Position numbers and translations under genes: made by a program
Assembly: GCA_963775085.1 (NCBI GenBank)
Contig: CAVZHO010000011.1
Coordinates: 186,001 to 250,000 of the forward strand
Reading direction: 5' to 3'
DNA: 64,000 bases
From: JAAFIP01 sp963775085
GTDB lineage: Bacteria; Pseudomonadota; Gammaproteobacteria; Burkholderiales; Burkholderiaceae_C
The notes under the pieces: generated by a model
Told to the model about the DNA's origin: nothing
What the model saw: only the letters and a program-made list of their open reading frames with translations
The model's database searches: none
Shown: piece after piece, positions 25,275 through 34,416 of the stretch
Position numbering within the stretch: position 1 is the first letter of the stretch
How the letters are laid out: the number at the start of each line of letters is the position of its first letter

Positions 25275-26834
25275 GTGGCGCTCCCGCTTAAACCACCATC
25301 CCCTCCCGTGGCGGCGCAGGCACGGCTGATCTTGCAAGCCCCGTCCGCCTTGGACGAGGCCAAGCTGCCCACGCTACGCATCAGCCGCGAATTGCACACA
25401 AGCCCCGCGCCTGCGATGGATCGCGCCACCGCGCAACAAATGTGGCAGGCCTTGCAGCTCACACCCGATGAGCAAATTACCCAGCGCCTGCAACTGCAGG
25501 ATGCCTATTCCAAGCAAGACAGTGCAACCCAACACGCCCGTGCGGCCCGCGCAGAGGCGGCCAAAGCCAAAACCAAACTCAAAGAACTGCAGGACACCCG
25601 TTGGCAACACCCGGCGGTGTATGCCGCGGGAGCCGCTTTTGTGGGCTTGGCAGGTCTGTGGCTGTGGGAACGCAAAAAACGCTTGGCTACCCAGCGCAGC
25701 GCAGCGCAGGGCAGGACACCAGGCGCAGCGCCGACCTCCGCTTTAGTGCCAAGCTTGGCAGCAACCCCTCTGGCGGTTTCCCAGGCAATGCCGGTAAGTC
25801 TGATGCCAGATAGAAACCGAGACCTGGCCCAAGCTGGAGCACCTATATCTGACCCCATTGCTACTTCCATCACCCAAGAGGACTTACAGTCATTCGTGGT
25901 GCCACTGGAGCCCACCGCCCCGTTGTTTCAACGCCCGGTGCCCTGGTGGAAGCGCTGGAGTCGCAAAGGATTTGCCTCCAGTACGCCTAACGCATCCCCA
26001 TATGGGGGAATGCCTGTTCCATCTGCTGCGCACCTCCCTGCGTTGATGCCGGCGCCGCTGGCGCTTGCCGCTTCGACGACCGTGCCCGTCAAGACTCCTT
26101 TTGATCAGCCCTCTTTCATTACCGCATCTGGCGGCGAGACCTCCATCACCTTTGACGACAGCCAAGGCGACGACCTGGGCATGGAGGCACCGAGTGACGA
26201 TTTCTACGACTCAGATATTGGCACTTTGCAAAGCTACAACCCGATGCGCAGCAAACTCTCGGATGTAGACGAGGCCATGGAGCAGTTGCTGGAAATACGT
26301 ATGGCCGTGCAGGCCATGGTGGATTTGGGGCAACTGCCCGCTGCAAAAAAAATGCTGGACAATCATATTGACGACTTGCCGCACACCAGCGCCTGGGCCT
26401 ATCTGGTGCATCTGGATTTGAGCAGCCAACTGGGCCAGCGCGATGCCTTTGAGGACATGCGCAAACGCTACCGCTTGCAGTTCAACCGCCTGGCCCCTTA
26501 TTGGAAGGAGGTTGACGTTGCGGTGCAGACCCTGGATACCTACCACCGTCCGGTAGCCGAATTATGTGCGGTATGGCACTCGCCCAAACAAGCCCGCACC
26601 TTGATAGCCACTTGGCTTTTAGGCGCGCAGTATTCGCGCCGCCAGTTTCAACTGCCTGCTTATTATGATTTACTCGATTTATATGACATGCTGGACGACG
26701 TGAGTGACGCGTCGCCCAGTGATCCGCCATTTCAACCCAGCTCGGCCAGTTTATTGGATATTGATTATTCTGCCTCTTCCCATGTGCATCTTGACTTGCC
26801 AGCGCGTAGCGTGGTGGGTGCACTCACATCTTAG
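25275..26834 (+). CDS. FimV-like membrane protein of unknown function
   Basis: 519 residues from a GTG at 25275. Residues about 50-108 form a charged coiled coil, then one membrane helix (about 114-131) ending WERKKR. A long Ala/Pro/Ser-rich and acidic linker follows, then a C-terminal helical repeat section (EIRMAVQAMVDLGQLPAAKK, LDLSSQLGQRDAFEDMRKRY, FNRLAPYW). The coiled coil-helix-acidic linker-TPR order resembles FimV/HubP polar-hub proteins, but no LysM domain is seen. The helical segment has a counterpart in the STAS protein at 2671. Not firmly recognised. Confidence 0.7.
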   Translation: MALPLKPPSPPVAAQARLILQAPSALDEAKLPTLRISRELHTSPAPAMDRATAQQMWQALQLTPDEQITQRLQLQDAYSKQDSATQHARAARAEAAKAKTKLKELQDTRWQHPAVYAAGAAFVGLAGLWLWERKKRLATQRSAAQGRTPGAAPTSALVPSLAATPLAVSQAMPVSLMPDRNRDLAQAGAPISDPIATSITQEDLQSFVVPLEPTAPLFQRPVPWWKRWSRKGFASSTPNASPYGGMPVPSAAHLPALMPAPLALAASTTVPVKTPFDQPSFITASGGETSITFDDSQGDDLGMEAPSDDFYDSDIGTLQSYNPMRSKLSDVDEAMEQLLEIRMAVQAMVDLGQLPAAKKMLDNHIDDLPHTSAWAYLVHLDLSSQLGQRDAFEDMRKRYRLQFNRLAPYWKEVDVAVQTLDTYHRPVAELCAVWHSPKQARTLIATWLLGAQYSRRQFQLPAYYDLLDLYDMLDDVSDASPSDPPFQPSSASLLDIDYSASSHVHLDLPARSVVGALTS

Positions 26835-26849
26835 ATTTTTGGTATTTTT

Positions 26850-28910
26850 ATGTTTGTACTTTTTGAAGAGGGCGGCAAGTTCCTCGCAGGCCGCATCCTG
26901 TCGCAAGCCGATGTCTCGATGCAGGTGGAGTTGGACTCTGGCAAGCGCGTCAAGCTCAAGTCGGCGCTGGCCTTGCTTCAATTTGAAAAACCTAACCCGC
27001 AAGAACTCCTCGCTCAAGCAGCGGAGGTGGCGCTAGGCATGGATGTGAACCTGGCCTGGGAGTTTGCCGCCGACGAGGAGTTTGGCTATGCCGACCTGGC
27101 GCACGAGTACTTCAGTGCCAAGCCCAGCACACTGGAGCTGGCCGCAACGCTCATGTGCCTGTTTAATGCACCGCATTACTTTCGCCGTGCGGGCAAAGGG
27201 CGATTTAAAAAAGCCGGGGCCGAAGTAGTGCAACAGGCCTTGGCCGCGATCGAGAAAAAGAAGGCCGTGACAGCGCAAATCAGCCAATGGGCCACTGAGT
27301 TGGGCACAGGGCGAACCCCGGATGCCGTGCGTACCCAGCTTTACAAAATATTGTTCAAACCCGACAAGAACGCGGCGGAATACAAAGCAGTTGTCGAGGC
27401 ATCCCGTGCCACCCGTACGCCGCCGCTGGAGTTGCTGCAAAAAGCCGGAGCCATCGGTTCGGCCTACCAGTTCCACTGGCAGCGCTTTTTGTTTGACCAG
27501 TTTCCCAAAGGCACAGGTTTCCCTGCGCTGGAGGCACCTGCCATCCAAGACGATTTGCCCACGGCCAGCGTGCGCGCTTTCTCGATTGACGACAGCAACA
27601 CCACCGAGATTGACGATGCGCTGAGTGTGCAAGGCTTGGGCAGTGGCGAGGTCACCCTGGGGGTGCATATTGCGGCACCTGCCTTGGTAATCAGTGCGCA
27701 AAGCGCTATTGATAAAGTAGCCCGCGAGCGCCTCTCCACCGTCTACATGCCCGGGCACAAGGTCACCATGCTGCCCGATGCCATAGTGCAAAACTACACC
27801 CTGGCAGAAGGACGCGACTGCCCGGCCGTGTCTTTGTATGTCACGCTGGATGAAGCCACTCTGGCCATCAAAAATAGCCGTACCGTGCTGGAGCGCGTGC
27901 CCATCGTCGCCAATCTGCGCCACGATGTGCTGGACACGCAGGTTACTGAAGCAGCGCTGTCTGACCTGGCCGCCTGGAAGCAAATGCCCGGAAACACGCC
28001 ATTAGACCTGCGTGAACAGCTTGCATTTTTATACCGCTTGGCACGCCAGCTGAAAGCCGCGCGCGAAGTGGTGCGCGGCAAACCCGAGACCTTTAACCGC
28101 CCCGACTACAACTTCTCCGTCAAAGCCACTGAGGGCAGCAAGCCCGGTGATTTGCAGGGCCACGAGGTGGTGGAGATTACCACCCGCCGCCGTGGCGCGC
28201 CGCTGGACTTGATCGTCGCCGAGGCCATGATTTTGGCTAACAGCACCTGGGGCCAGTGGATGGCCAGCCTGGGTGTGCCCGCCATTTACCGCAGCCAGGC
28301 CAGCCTGGCCCCCGGTGTGAAGGTGCGTATGGGCACCAAGGCGCTGCCGCACGCGGGCATTGGCGTGCCCAGCTACGCATGGAGCACCTCGCCACTGCGT
28401 CGCTACACCGACCTGGTCAACCAGTGGCAGATCATCGCCTGCGCCAAGCATGGCAGCATGGCCGCCCTGGCTGCGCCCTTCAAGCCCAAGGATGCCGAGC
28501 TGTTTGCCATCATCTCCAGCTTTGATGCCACCTACACCGCCTACAGCCAATTCCAAAACGGCATGGAGCGCTACTGGACACTGCAATACGTGCGCCAGCA
28601 AGGCATCACCGAGATCGTCGGTGTCGTATTCAAGGAAGGTATGGTGCGTGCCGACGACATTCCCTTGGTGTTGCCCGTACTGGGCACCATGGACGTGCCG
28701 CGCGGCACCAAGGTACGCGTCAAACTCGGCGAGATTGACGAGATCACATTGGACATCTCCGGTACGCTGATCGAACGCTTGGACACCATCACACCTGAAG
28801 GCGAACCTGAGGCCGAAGACGAAGAAGATCTGGCGGGCCCGATTGCCATTGCCGTAGATGTCAGCGCCGATGACTCCGCCAGCCAGAATGGCGACAATCA
28901 AAGCCCGTGA
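26850..28910 (+). CDS. RNase II/R-family exoribonuclease
   Basis: 686 residues. The catalytic RNB domain carries VRAFSIDDSNTTEIDDALSV (acidic cluster of metal-binding Asp), GVHIAAPALVIS, VYMPGHKVTMLPD and further on APLDLIVAEAMILANSTWGQ and SYAWSTSPLRRYTDLVNQWQ. The N-terminal part is an OB/winged region atypical of RNase R, and the C-terminal S1 part is short. It is closest to the RNase II-like (VacB/RNB) proteins of Burkholderiales. It overlaps the tonB-like gene by 4 bp. Confidence 0.9.
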   Translation: MFVLFEEGGKFLAGRILSQADVSMQVELDSGKRVKLKSALALLQFEKPNPQELLAQAAEVALGMDVNLAWEFAADEEFGYADLAHEYFSAKPSTLELAATLMCLFNAPHYFRRAGKGRFKKAGAEVVQQALAAIEKKKAVTAQISQWATELGTGRTPDAVRTQLYKILFKPDKNAAEYKAVVEASRATRTPPLELLQKAGAIGSAYQFHWQRFLFDQFPKGTGFPALEAPAIQDDLPTASVRAFSIDDSNTTEIDDALSVQGLGSGEVTLGVHIAAPALVISAQSAIDKVARERLSTVYMPGHKVTMLPDAIVQNYTLAEGRDCPAVSLYVTLDEATLAIKNSRTVLERVPIVANLRHDVLDTQVTEAALSDLAAWKQMPGNTPLDLREQLAFLYRLARQLKAAREVVRGKPETFNRPDYNFSVKATEGSKPGDLQGHEVVEITTRRRGAPLDLIVAEAMILANSTWGQWMASLGVPAIYRSQASLAPGVKVRMGTKALPHAGIGVPSYAWSTSPLRRYTDLVNQWQIIACAKHGSMAALAAPFKPKDAELFAIISSFDATYTAYSQFQNGMERYWTLQYVRQQGITEIVGVVFKEGMVRADDIPLVLPVLGTMDVPRGTKVRVKLGEIDEITLDISGTLIERLDTITPEGEPEAEDEEDLAGPIAIAVDVSADDSASQNGDNQSP

Positions 28911-29764
28911 AGTTCCTGAAAAACCTCAGCACCCTGTCCATCACCCTGGGCGTGTCCGTGCTCGTGCATGCAGCGCTGTTGGCGGTGCGCTTTGTCGATC
29001 CTGAGCGCTTTGACCGCATCTTCCAGGACACACCGCTCGAAGTGATCTTGGTCAACGCCAAATCCACCGAACGCCCCGAGGTGGCCAAGGCGATAGCCCA
29101 GGCCTCGCTCGCCGGTGGCGGTGATATGGACAAAGGCCGGGCCACCACGCCTTTGCCACCCAGCGCACTGACCGAGACGGGCGATGCGGTAGAGGAGGCG
29201 CATCGCAAGTTAGAGGCCATGCAAGAGCAGCAAACCATGTTGCTCACGCAAATCAAAAAACAATTGGCCGCTTTGCCCATGGCCGATCCGCAGCAACTCT
29301 CGGAGTCGACTGAAGCCAGCGAGCAGGAAGAAAAACGCCGCCAGATGATGCGCCTGCTGGCAGAGATAGAAAAGCGCATCAACGAAGAAAACGCCCGCCC
29401 CAAAAAGCGCTACATCAGCCCGGCTACCCGCGAAGAGGTGTATGCGATTTACTACGACGGCCTGCGCCGCAAAATCGAAGACCAGGGAACGCAAAACTTT
29501 CCTGAAGCGGCGGGAAACAAATTGTATGGCGAGTTGACCATGATCGTCACCGTCAACCACGATGGGAGGGTGATAGACACCCAGGTGATTGAAACTTCAG
29601 GCAGTCTCACATTGGACCGCCGGGCGATGGCGATTGCCAAAAAAGCCGGCCCTTTTGGCCGCTTCAGTGAGGCCATGCGCAAGCGTGCCGATCAAATCGT
29701 GGTGGTCTCGCGTTTCAAGTTCACGCGCGACGAGACGCTGGAAACCAAGATTCAGGCGCAATAG
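28907..29764 (+). CDS. TonB-like energy transducer
   Basis: 285 residues from a GTG overlapping the RNase stop. The N-terminal anchor (SITLGVSVLVHAALLAVRF) is followed by a charged periplasmic coiled coil (about 105-165, EEAHRKLEAMQEQQTMLLTQ). The C-terminal TonB domain is YGELTMIVTVNHDGRVIDTQ, then LDRRAMAIAKKAGPFGRFS. It would couple proton-motive force to outer-membrane receptors. No exbB/exbD lies nearby, so the partner is elsewhere or it has a structural role. It abuts mtgA. Confidence 0.85.
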   Translation: MKFLKNLSTLSITLGVSVLVHAALLAVRFVDPERFDRIFQDTPLEVILVNAKSTERPEVAKAIAQASLAGGGDMDKGRATTPLPPSALTETGDAVEEAHRKLEAMQEQQTMLLTQIKKQLAALPMADPQQLSESTEASEQEEKRRQMMRLLAEIEKRINEENARPKKRYISPATREEVYAIYYDGLRRKIEDQGTQNFPEAAGNKLYGELTMIVTVNHDGRVIDTQVIETSGSLTLDRRAMAIAKKAGPFGRFSEAMRKRADQIVVVSRFKFTRDETLETKIQAQ

Positions 29765-30532
29765 ATGGGTTGGACGCAAAAGTCGCGGTTTTGGCCTGCT
29801 TTGCTGCGCTGGGGCTTCCTCGTTGCGTTGGCCATGCTGGCGCTGCAATTGTTTTTTTTGTTGCGCATCGTCTGCATGCACGTGCTTGACCCGCAATCCA
29901 CCGCCTTTGAGCGTTCGCAGGCCTGGCAGTTACTCACGCATCCCGAAAAACCCTGGGAATGGCAACAGCACTGGGTGCCCTACGAGAAGTTGTCTGACCA
30001 TCTCAAACGTGCCGTCATTGCCAGCGAGGACAGCGATTTTATCTACCATGGTGGAGTAGAGTGGGAGGCAGTAGAAAAAGCCTGGCAGCACAATAATAAG
30101 GCCCAAACCCGGTCCTCTGCGCAAAATACGGTTGATCGCCGCAAAGGTAAAAGCAAAGCTCCCAAAATCATCGGCGGCTCCACCATCACCCAGCAGTTGG
30201 GCAAAAACCTGTTTTTATCGGGCGAGCGCAATTGGCTGCGCAAAAGCCAGGAGCTGGTGCTGACCATGACCCTGGAGTTGTTTTTATCCAAGCAGCGGAT
30301 TTTAGAGATTTACCTCAATAGCGTAGAGTGGGGCGAGGGCGTGTTTGGTGCCCAAGCAGCGGCGCAGCATTATTTTGGCAAATCTGTGGACCAGCTCAGC
30401 AGCTACGAGGCTGCCCGACTGGCGGTCATGCTACCTCGCCCCAAATATTTTGAAAAACAGCCCAACACGGCTTACCTAAACCAGCGCGCGCAAACTATTT
30501 TGGCGCGGATGGGTGATGCAGAGCTGCCGTAG
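29765..30532 (+). CDS. mtgA: MtgA, monofunctional peptidoglycan glycosyltransferase
   Basis: 255 residues. A membrane helix at about 12-38 precedes a GT51 domain with the catalytic-region motif AVIASEDSDFIYHGGVEWEA, then GGSTITQQLGKNLFLSGERN, KQRILEIYLNSVEWGEGVFG and AARLAVMLPRPKYFEK. It lacks a transpeptidase domain. It polymerises lipid II in the periplasm. It starts immediately after the tonB-like stop. Confidence 0.96.
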   Translation: MGWTQKSRFWPALLRWGFLVALAMLALQLFFLLRIVCMHVLDPQSTAFERSQAWQLLTHPEKPWEWQQHWVPYEKLSDHLKRAVIASEDSDFIYHGGVEWEAVEKAWQHNNKAQTRSSAQNTVDRRKGKSKAPKIIGGSTITQQLGKNLFLSGERNWLRKSQELVLTMTLELFLSKQRILEIYLNSVEWGEGVFGAQAAAQHYFGKSVDQLSSYEAARLAVMLPRPKYFEKQPNTAYLNQRAQTILARMGDAELP

Positions 30533-30565
30533 ACTGCGCCGGAACCATTCGCCTACAATGGCCTC

Positions 30566-32050
30566 ATGATTTCACGCGAACCCACTATCGAGCGCCTGGC
30601 GGTTGCCAGGCACTTACTGCTTGACCCGTTTGGCCTTACCGAGTCCCATCTGTTCAAAGCCCTGAGCGAAATGACCTCGCACGGGGTGGACGATGCCGAT
30701 CTGTACTTTCAATACACCCGCTCGGAGGGCTGGAGCTTGGAAGAAGGCATTGTCAAAACCGGCAGCTTCAGCATCGACCAAGGTGTGGGCGTGCGGGCGG
30801 TGAGTGGTGAGAAAACTGCGTTTGCCTATTCGGACGACATTTCCTGGGCCAGTTTGCTCGATGCAGCCCATACGGTGCGCTCTATTTCGGCTACAACCAA
30901 GGCCGGGCGTGCAAAAATAGCTCCTAAAAAGGTAGCTAAAGCGCGCTCACTCTATAACGGCCTGGACCCCATTGCCTCACTGGACAGCAGCGCCAAAGTG
31001 GCCTTGCTGGGCCGGGTAGAAAAAATTGCCCGGGCGAAAGACCCGCGTATCGTGCAAGTGATGGCCGGCCTGGCCAGTGAATACGACGTAGTGATGGTGG
31101 CGCGTGCCGACGGTACCCTGGCGGCCGATGTGCGCCCCCTGGTGCGCCTGTCGGTCACGGTGATTGCCGAGCAAAAAGTCACCCTCAAAGGCAAAACCGA
31201 GATGCGCCGCGAAATGGGTTCGGGCGGCGGTGGTGGCCGCTTTGGCCTGGCGTATTTTGACGACGCGCATATTGAAGAATATGTACAGGCTGCCGTGCAT
31301 GCCGCACTGACCAACCTGGAGTCGCGCCCCGCCCCTGCCGGCGAGATGACTGTGGTGCTCGGCCCCGGCTGGCCCGGCGTGCTCCTGCACGAGGCAGTAG
31401 GCCACGGGCTGGAGGGCGACTTTAACCGCAAAGGGTCGAGCGCGTTCAGCGGCATGATTGGCAAGCGCGTGGCCGCCAAGGGCGTCACGGTACTGGACGA
31501 CGGCACGATCAACGACCGGCGCGGTTCGCTCAATATCGACGACGAGGGCCATGCCTCCCAGTGCAATGTGTTGATTGAAGACGGTATTTTGAAGGGCTAT
31601 ATCCAGGACAGCATGAACGCGCGCCTGATGGGCGTCCAGCCCACCGGCAATGGCCGCCGCGAGAGCTATGCCCATACTCCCATGCCGCGCATGACCAACA
31701 CCTATATGCTGGGCGGCGACAAGACCAAAGAAGAAATCATCGCCAGCATGGACAAGGGCTTGTACGCTACCAACTTTGGTGGTGGGCAGGTGGACATTAC
31801 CTCGGGCAAATTTGTGTTTAGCGCGAGTGAAGCCTATTGGGTCGAGAAGGGCAAGATTTTGTACCCCGTGAAAGGGGCCACCATCGTCGGCTCCGGCCCC
31901 GAGTCGTTAAAAAAAATCAGCATGATCGGCAACGACCTGGCCTTGGACTCTGGTGTAGGCGTGTGCGGCAAGGAAGGCCAGAGTGTGCCGGTGGGAGTGG
32001 GGCAGCCTACCTTGCGCATTGAAGGCCTCACCGTGGGCGGCACGGCTTAA
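30566..32050 (+). CDS. tldD: TldD, metalloprotease subunit
   Basis: 494 residues. TldD family with the zinc-binding HExxxH motif in LLHEAVGHGLEGDFNRKGSS and the family's SGMIGKRVAAKGVTVLDDGT and PRMTNTYMLGGD. With TldE (PmbA, not in the window) it forms a heterodimeric peptidase. A degenerate family A-like sequence lies at 30917-30945 (encoding KIAPKKVAKA). ATG 30566 gives the family N-terminus. Confidence 0.95.
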   Translation: MISREPTIERLAVARHLLLDPFGLTESHLFKALSEMTSHGVDDADLYFQYTRSEGWSLEEGIVKTGSFSIDQGVGVRAVSGEKTAFAYSDDISWASLLDAAHTVRSISATTKAGRAKIAPKKVAKARSLYNGLDPIASLDSSAKVALLGRVEKIARAKDPRIVQVMAGLASEYDVVMVARADGTLAADVRPLVRLSVTVIAEQKVTLKGKTEMRREMGSGGGGGRFGLAYFDDAHIEEYVQAAVHAALTNLESRPAPAGEMTVVLGPGWPGVLLHEAVGHGLEGDFNRKGSSAFSGMIGKRVAAKGVTVLDDGTINDRRGSLNIDDEGHASQCNVLIEDGILKGYIQDSMNARLMGVQPTGNGRRESYAHTPMPRMTNTYMLGGDKTKEEIIASMDKGLYATNFGGGQVDITSGKFVFSASEAYWVEKGKILYPVKGATIVGSGPESLKKISMIGNDLALDSGVGVCGKEGQSVPVGVGQPTLRIEGLTVGGTA

Positions 32051-32209
32051 AATATGAGTGCAAAAGTTCCCGTTTTACGCCGGTTTGTTGTTGCGGATAG
32101 TTTCACGATTTAAATTGCGTTGTAATGCGTCAATAATTAACCACTTAAATTGGAACAATTGCGCTTCGACAGACGATGGGTTGACTGAATTTCAGTTTTT
32201 CGAAGTACG

Positions 32210-32770
32210 ATGATTGCTATGAGCGACACCTCCCGTTTCCAACTCAATGCCGAAACTGGCCTGCCCAGCATGCGCGACTTTGCCGAATTTGGCAAAGCCC
32301 TGCGCTCCATGGCCAGCGATGAAGAATCCATCAAGCTGTCCGATGGCATGGGTGACCTGTCCCGCACCATCGAAGCCGTAGGCATGGCACTGTCCACCCG
32401 CCAGCCAGGTGCCACCATTGGTCCTTTGTTGATCGATCTGCTTACCGCATTGCGCAAGCACCGCCAACTGGTGGTGTCGTTAGGTGAGTCCTGGCGCTCG
32501 CTCTACGAGTACGCAGCTTACCTGGCCGCCTTGAACAACTTCAGGGTATTGATTGGCCAGTGGCTGGTGGAGCGCAACATCAGCGGCAACAACCAGGTGG
32601 TGATTGACGATTTTGAAATGATCGCCTGGCGCACTCTGGGCGAAGGCCTCTTGATGATAGACCTGCACGAGCAGGCGCGCAGCCATGTGCAGGAAGAATC
32701 TGCCACAGAGCCAGTGAGCGATTCCCGTCTGGCACGCGCCAAGCAGTGGTGGGGCCAACTGCGCAGTTAG
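32210..32770 (+). CDS. Hypothetical protein
   Basis: 186 residues (177 if the second ATG at 32219 is used). No domain recognised. It is predicted mostly helical, soluble and acidic, with segments such as RDFAEFGKALRSMASDEESI and NFRVLIGQWLVERNISGN. It is preceded by an AT-rich 159-bp region after tldD that could hold its promoter, and followed by the aro leader region. Codon use matches the core genes, so it is a genuine resident gene. Confidence 0.65.
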   Translation: MIAMSDTSRFQLNAETGLPSMRDFAEFGKALRSMASDEESIKLSDGMGDLSRTIEAVGMALSTRQPGATIGPLLIDLLTALRKHRQLVVSLGESWRSLYEYAAYLAALNNFRVLIGQWLVERNISGNNQVVIDDFEMIAWRTLGEGLLMIDLHEQARSHVQEESATEPVSDSRLARAKQWWGQLRS

Positions 32771-32786
32771 TGTTAACATACGCTTT

Positions 32787-32852
32787 ATGTTGAATTTCTT
32801 TGGTTTTTACTTTTATTTCTCAGTCCCCGGCGGACGAGAGGTGATGGTCTAA
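32787..32852 (+). CDS. Phe/Tyr-rich leader peptide of the DAHP synthase gene
   Basis: 21-residue open frame (ATG 32787 to TAA 32850-32852). Residues 4-11 read FFGFYFYF: five Phe and two Tyr codons in eight. It lies just upstream of a rho-independent terminator and the aroG-type gene, the classical layout of an amino-acid attenuator. It is too short for standard gene callers. Confidence 0.85.
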   Translation: MLNFFGFYFYFSVPGGREVMV

Positions 32853-32909
32853 TTTAAAGAAACCTTCCCCTCATCGAACCGCCGGCTGACTAGCCAGGCG
32901 GTTTTTTTT
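32827..32909 (+). promoter_or_regulatory. Transcription attenuator (antiterminator/terminator pair)
   Basis: CCGGCGG at 32827-32833, inside the leader just after the Phe codons, is the exact complement of CCGCCGG at 32879-32885, the 5' arm of the terminator. A ribosome stalled on Phe codons would leave this segment free to pair and block termination. Confidence 0.75.
32877..32909 (+). terminator. Rho-independent terminator of the attenuator
   Basis: AACCGCC-GGCT, loop GACT, AGCC-A-GGCGGTT, followed by a run of T ending at 32909. It lies 48 bp before the aroG ATG. Confidence 0.9.
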
Positions 32910-32957
32910 CGTCCCTGTACTTTTCAATCTGTTTATATTTTCTTCAAGGAGCCCACC

Positions 32958-34082
32958 ATGACCCAGCCCACCGCCAGCGAAGCCTGGTACCCACCTGGTA
33001 CCCAGCCCACTGACCGCACCAGCCAAACCGACGATGCGCGCATCAAAGACATCACCGTGCTGCCCCCGCCCGAGCACCTGATCCGCTTCTTCCCGATTCG
33101 CGGCACGCCGGTGGAGGGCCTGATCAGTAGCACCCGCTCGACCATCCAGCGCATCATGGCAGGCGCGGACGACCGCCTGCTGGTCATCATGGGCCCCTGC
33201 TCCATCCACGACCCGGCGGCCGCCGTAGAGTACGCCCGCCGCCTGATGGCCCAGCGTCTTAAATACGCGGGCACGTTGGAGATTGTGATGCGGGTGTATT
33301 TTGAAAAACCGCGCACTACCGTGGGCTGGAAGGGCCTGATCAACGACCCGTATCTGGACGAGAGCTTTCGCATCGACGAGGGCCTGCGCATGGCGCGCCA
33401 ACTCCTCATCGAGATCAACCGCCTGGGCCTGCCCGCAGGCAGCGAGTTTTTAGACGTGATCTCGCCGCAGTACATTGGTGACCTGATTTCCTGGGGCGCC
33501 ATTGGCGCGCGTACCACCGAGAGCCAGGTGCACCGCGAGCTGGCCAGCGGCATATCGGCCCCCATCGGCTTTAAAAACGGTACCGACGGCAACATCAAAA
33601 TCGCCACCGATGCCATCCAGGCCGCCGCAGGTGGCCACCACTTTCTGTCGGTGCACAAAAACGGCCAGGTGGCCATCGTGCAAACCAATGGCAACCCCGA
33701 CTGCCACGTCATTCTGCGCGGCGGCAAAACGCCCAACTACGATGCCGCCAGCGTCGAGGCTGCCTGCAAAGACCTGGTCGCCGCCAAGCTGCCACCCAAG
33801 CTGATGATTGATTGCAGCCACGCCAACAGCGCCAAACAGCACGCCCGTCAGAAGGACGTGGCACTGGAGATCGCCAGCCAGATGGCCACCGGCTCGCGTA
33901 GCATCTTTGGCGTGATGGTAGAGAGCCACCTGGAAGACGGCGCACAAAAGTTCAACCCGGGTACCGACGACCCGGCCAAGCTGCGCTATGGGCAGAGCAT
34001 TACCGATGCCTGCCTGGGCTGGGATGCTTCGCTGGACGTGCTGGAGATCTTGTCCAACGCTGTTATTCAGCGCAGGGGGTAG
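32958..34082 (+). CDS. aroG: Class I DAHP synthase (AroF/G/H type)
   Basis: 374 residues. Catalyses PEP + erythrose 4-phosphate to 3-deoxy-D-arabino-heptulosonate 7-phosphate, the first shikimate step. Motifs: RLLVIMGPCSIHDPAAAVEY, VMRVYFEKPRTTVGWKG, GAIGARTTESQVHRELASG, GFKNGTDGN and MIDCSHANSAK. ATG 32958 has AAGGAG upstream. The Phe-rich attenuator implies control by phenylalanine; the feedback-specificity class cannot be read directly. Confidence 0.95.
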   Translation: MTQPTASEAWYPPGTQPTDRTSQTDDARIKDITVLPPPEHLIRFFPIRGTPVEGLISSTRSTIQRIMAGADDRLLVIMGPCSIHDPAAAVEYARRLMAQRLKYAGTLEIVMRVYFEKPRTTVGWKGLINDPYLDESFRIDEGLRMARQLLIEINRLGLPAGSEFLDVISPQYIGDLISWGAIGARTTESQVHRELASGISAPIGFKNGTDGNIKIATDAIQAAAGGHHFLSVHKNGQVAIVQTNGNPDCHVILRGGKTPNYDAASVEAACKDLVAAKLPPKLMIDCSHANSAKQHARQKDVALEIASQMATGSRSIFGVMVESHLEDGAQKFNPGTDDPAKLRYGQSITDACLGWDASLDVLEILSNAVIQRRG

Positions 34083-34119
34083 GGCGGGGAGGGGAGTTGC
34101 CGACGACTGAGCTGGACTC

Positions 34120-34238
34120 AGGGTGGGCATCCCGCTGCAAAAATGCTACGAGAACACGCGCGAACGCAGAAGGCTGGAAAGGCTATCGCATGCACCGCGC
34201 GCCTCTCTGCGCATTGTTCATCGGGACGAACCCACCCT
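34120..34238 (-). repeat. Family B long palindromic element, copy 1
   Basis: AGGGTGGG pairs with CCCACCCT, TCCCG with CGGGA, and inner GCAAAAATGC with GCATTGTTC. The conserved cores CGAGAACACGCG and CGCGCGCCTCTCT match copy 2. It sits between aroG and the accessory genes, in opposite orientation to copy 2. Confidence 0.75.
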
Positions 34239-34283
34239 GTCACAGCGTTCTGGGCGGTTTTAACAGCCCGCTCGCCGATTTTG

Positions 34284-34329
34284 TTGCTATAAATTAGTGA
34301 GCTACTAACGTCCTATCCAATGGGACTAC
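34284..34329 (+). repeat. Family A two-hairpin repeat, copy 6
   Basis: TTGCTATAAATTAGTGAGC, linker TACTAACG, GTCC-N9-GGAC-TAC. Confidence 0.8.
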
Positions 34330-34416
34330 AACCGTATTTAATGGTTAAATCATGCTGTGGTAATCTGATTTGCCAAGAACAAGCCCGATGTCGAGTTCGT
34401 TCAGGTGCGCCAACCG

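Larger units (their letters stand above)
34083..34416. other. 334-bp intergenic region after aroG
   Basis: Holds family B copy 1 and family A copy 6. No convincing gene was found. Confidence 0.6.
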
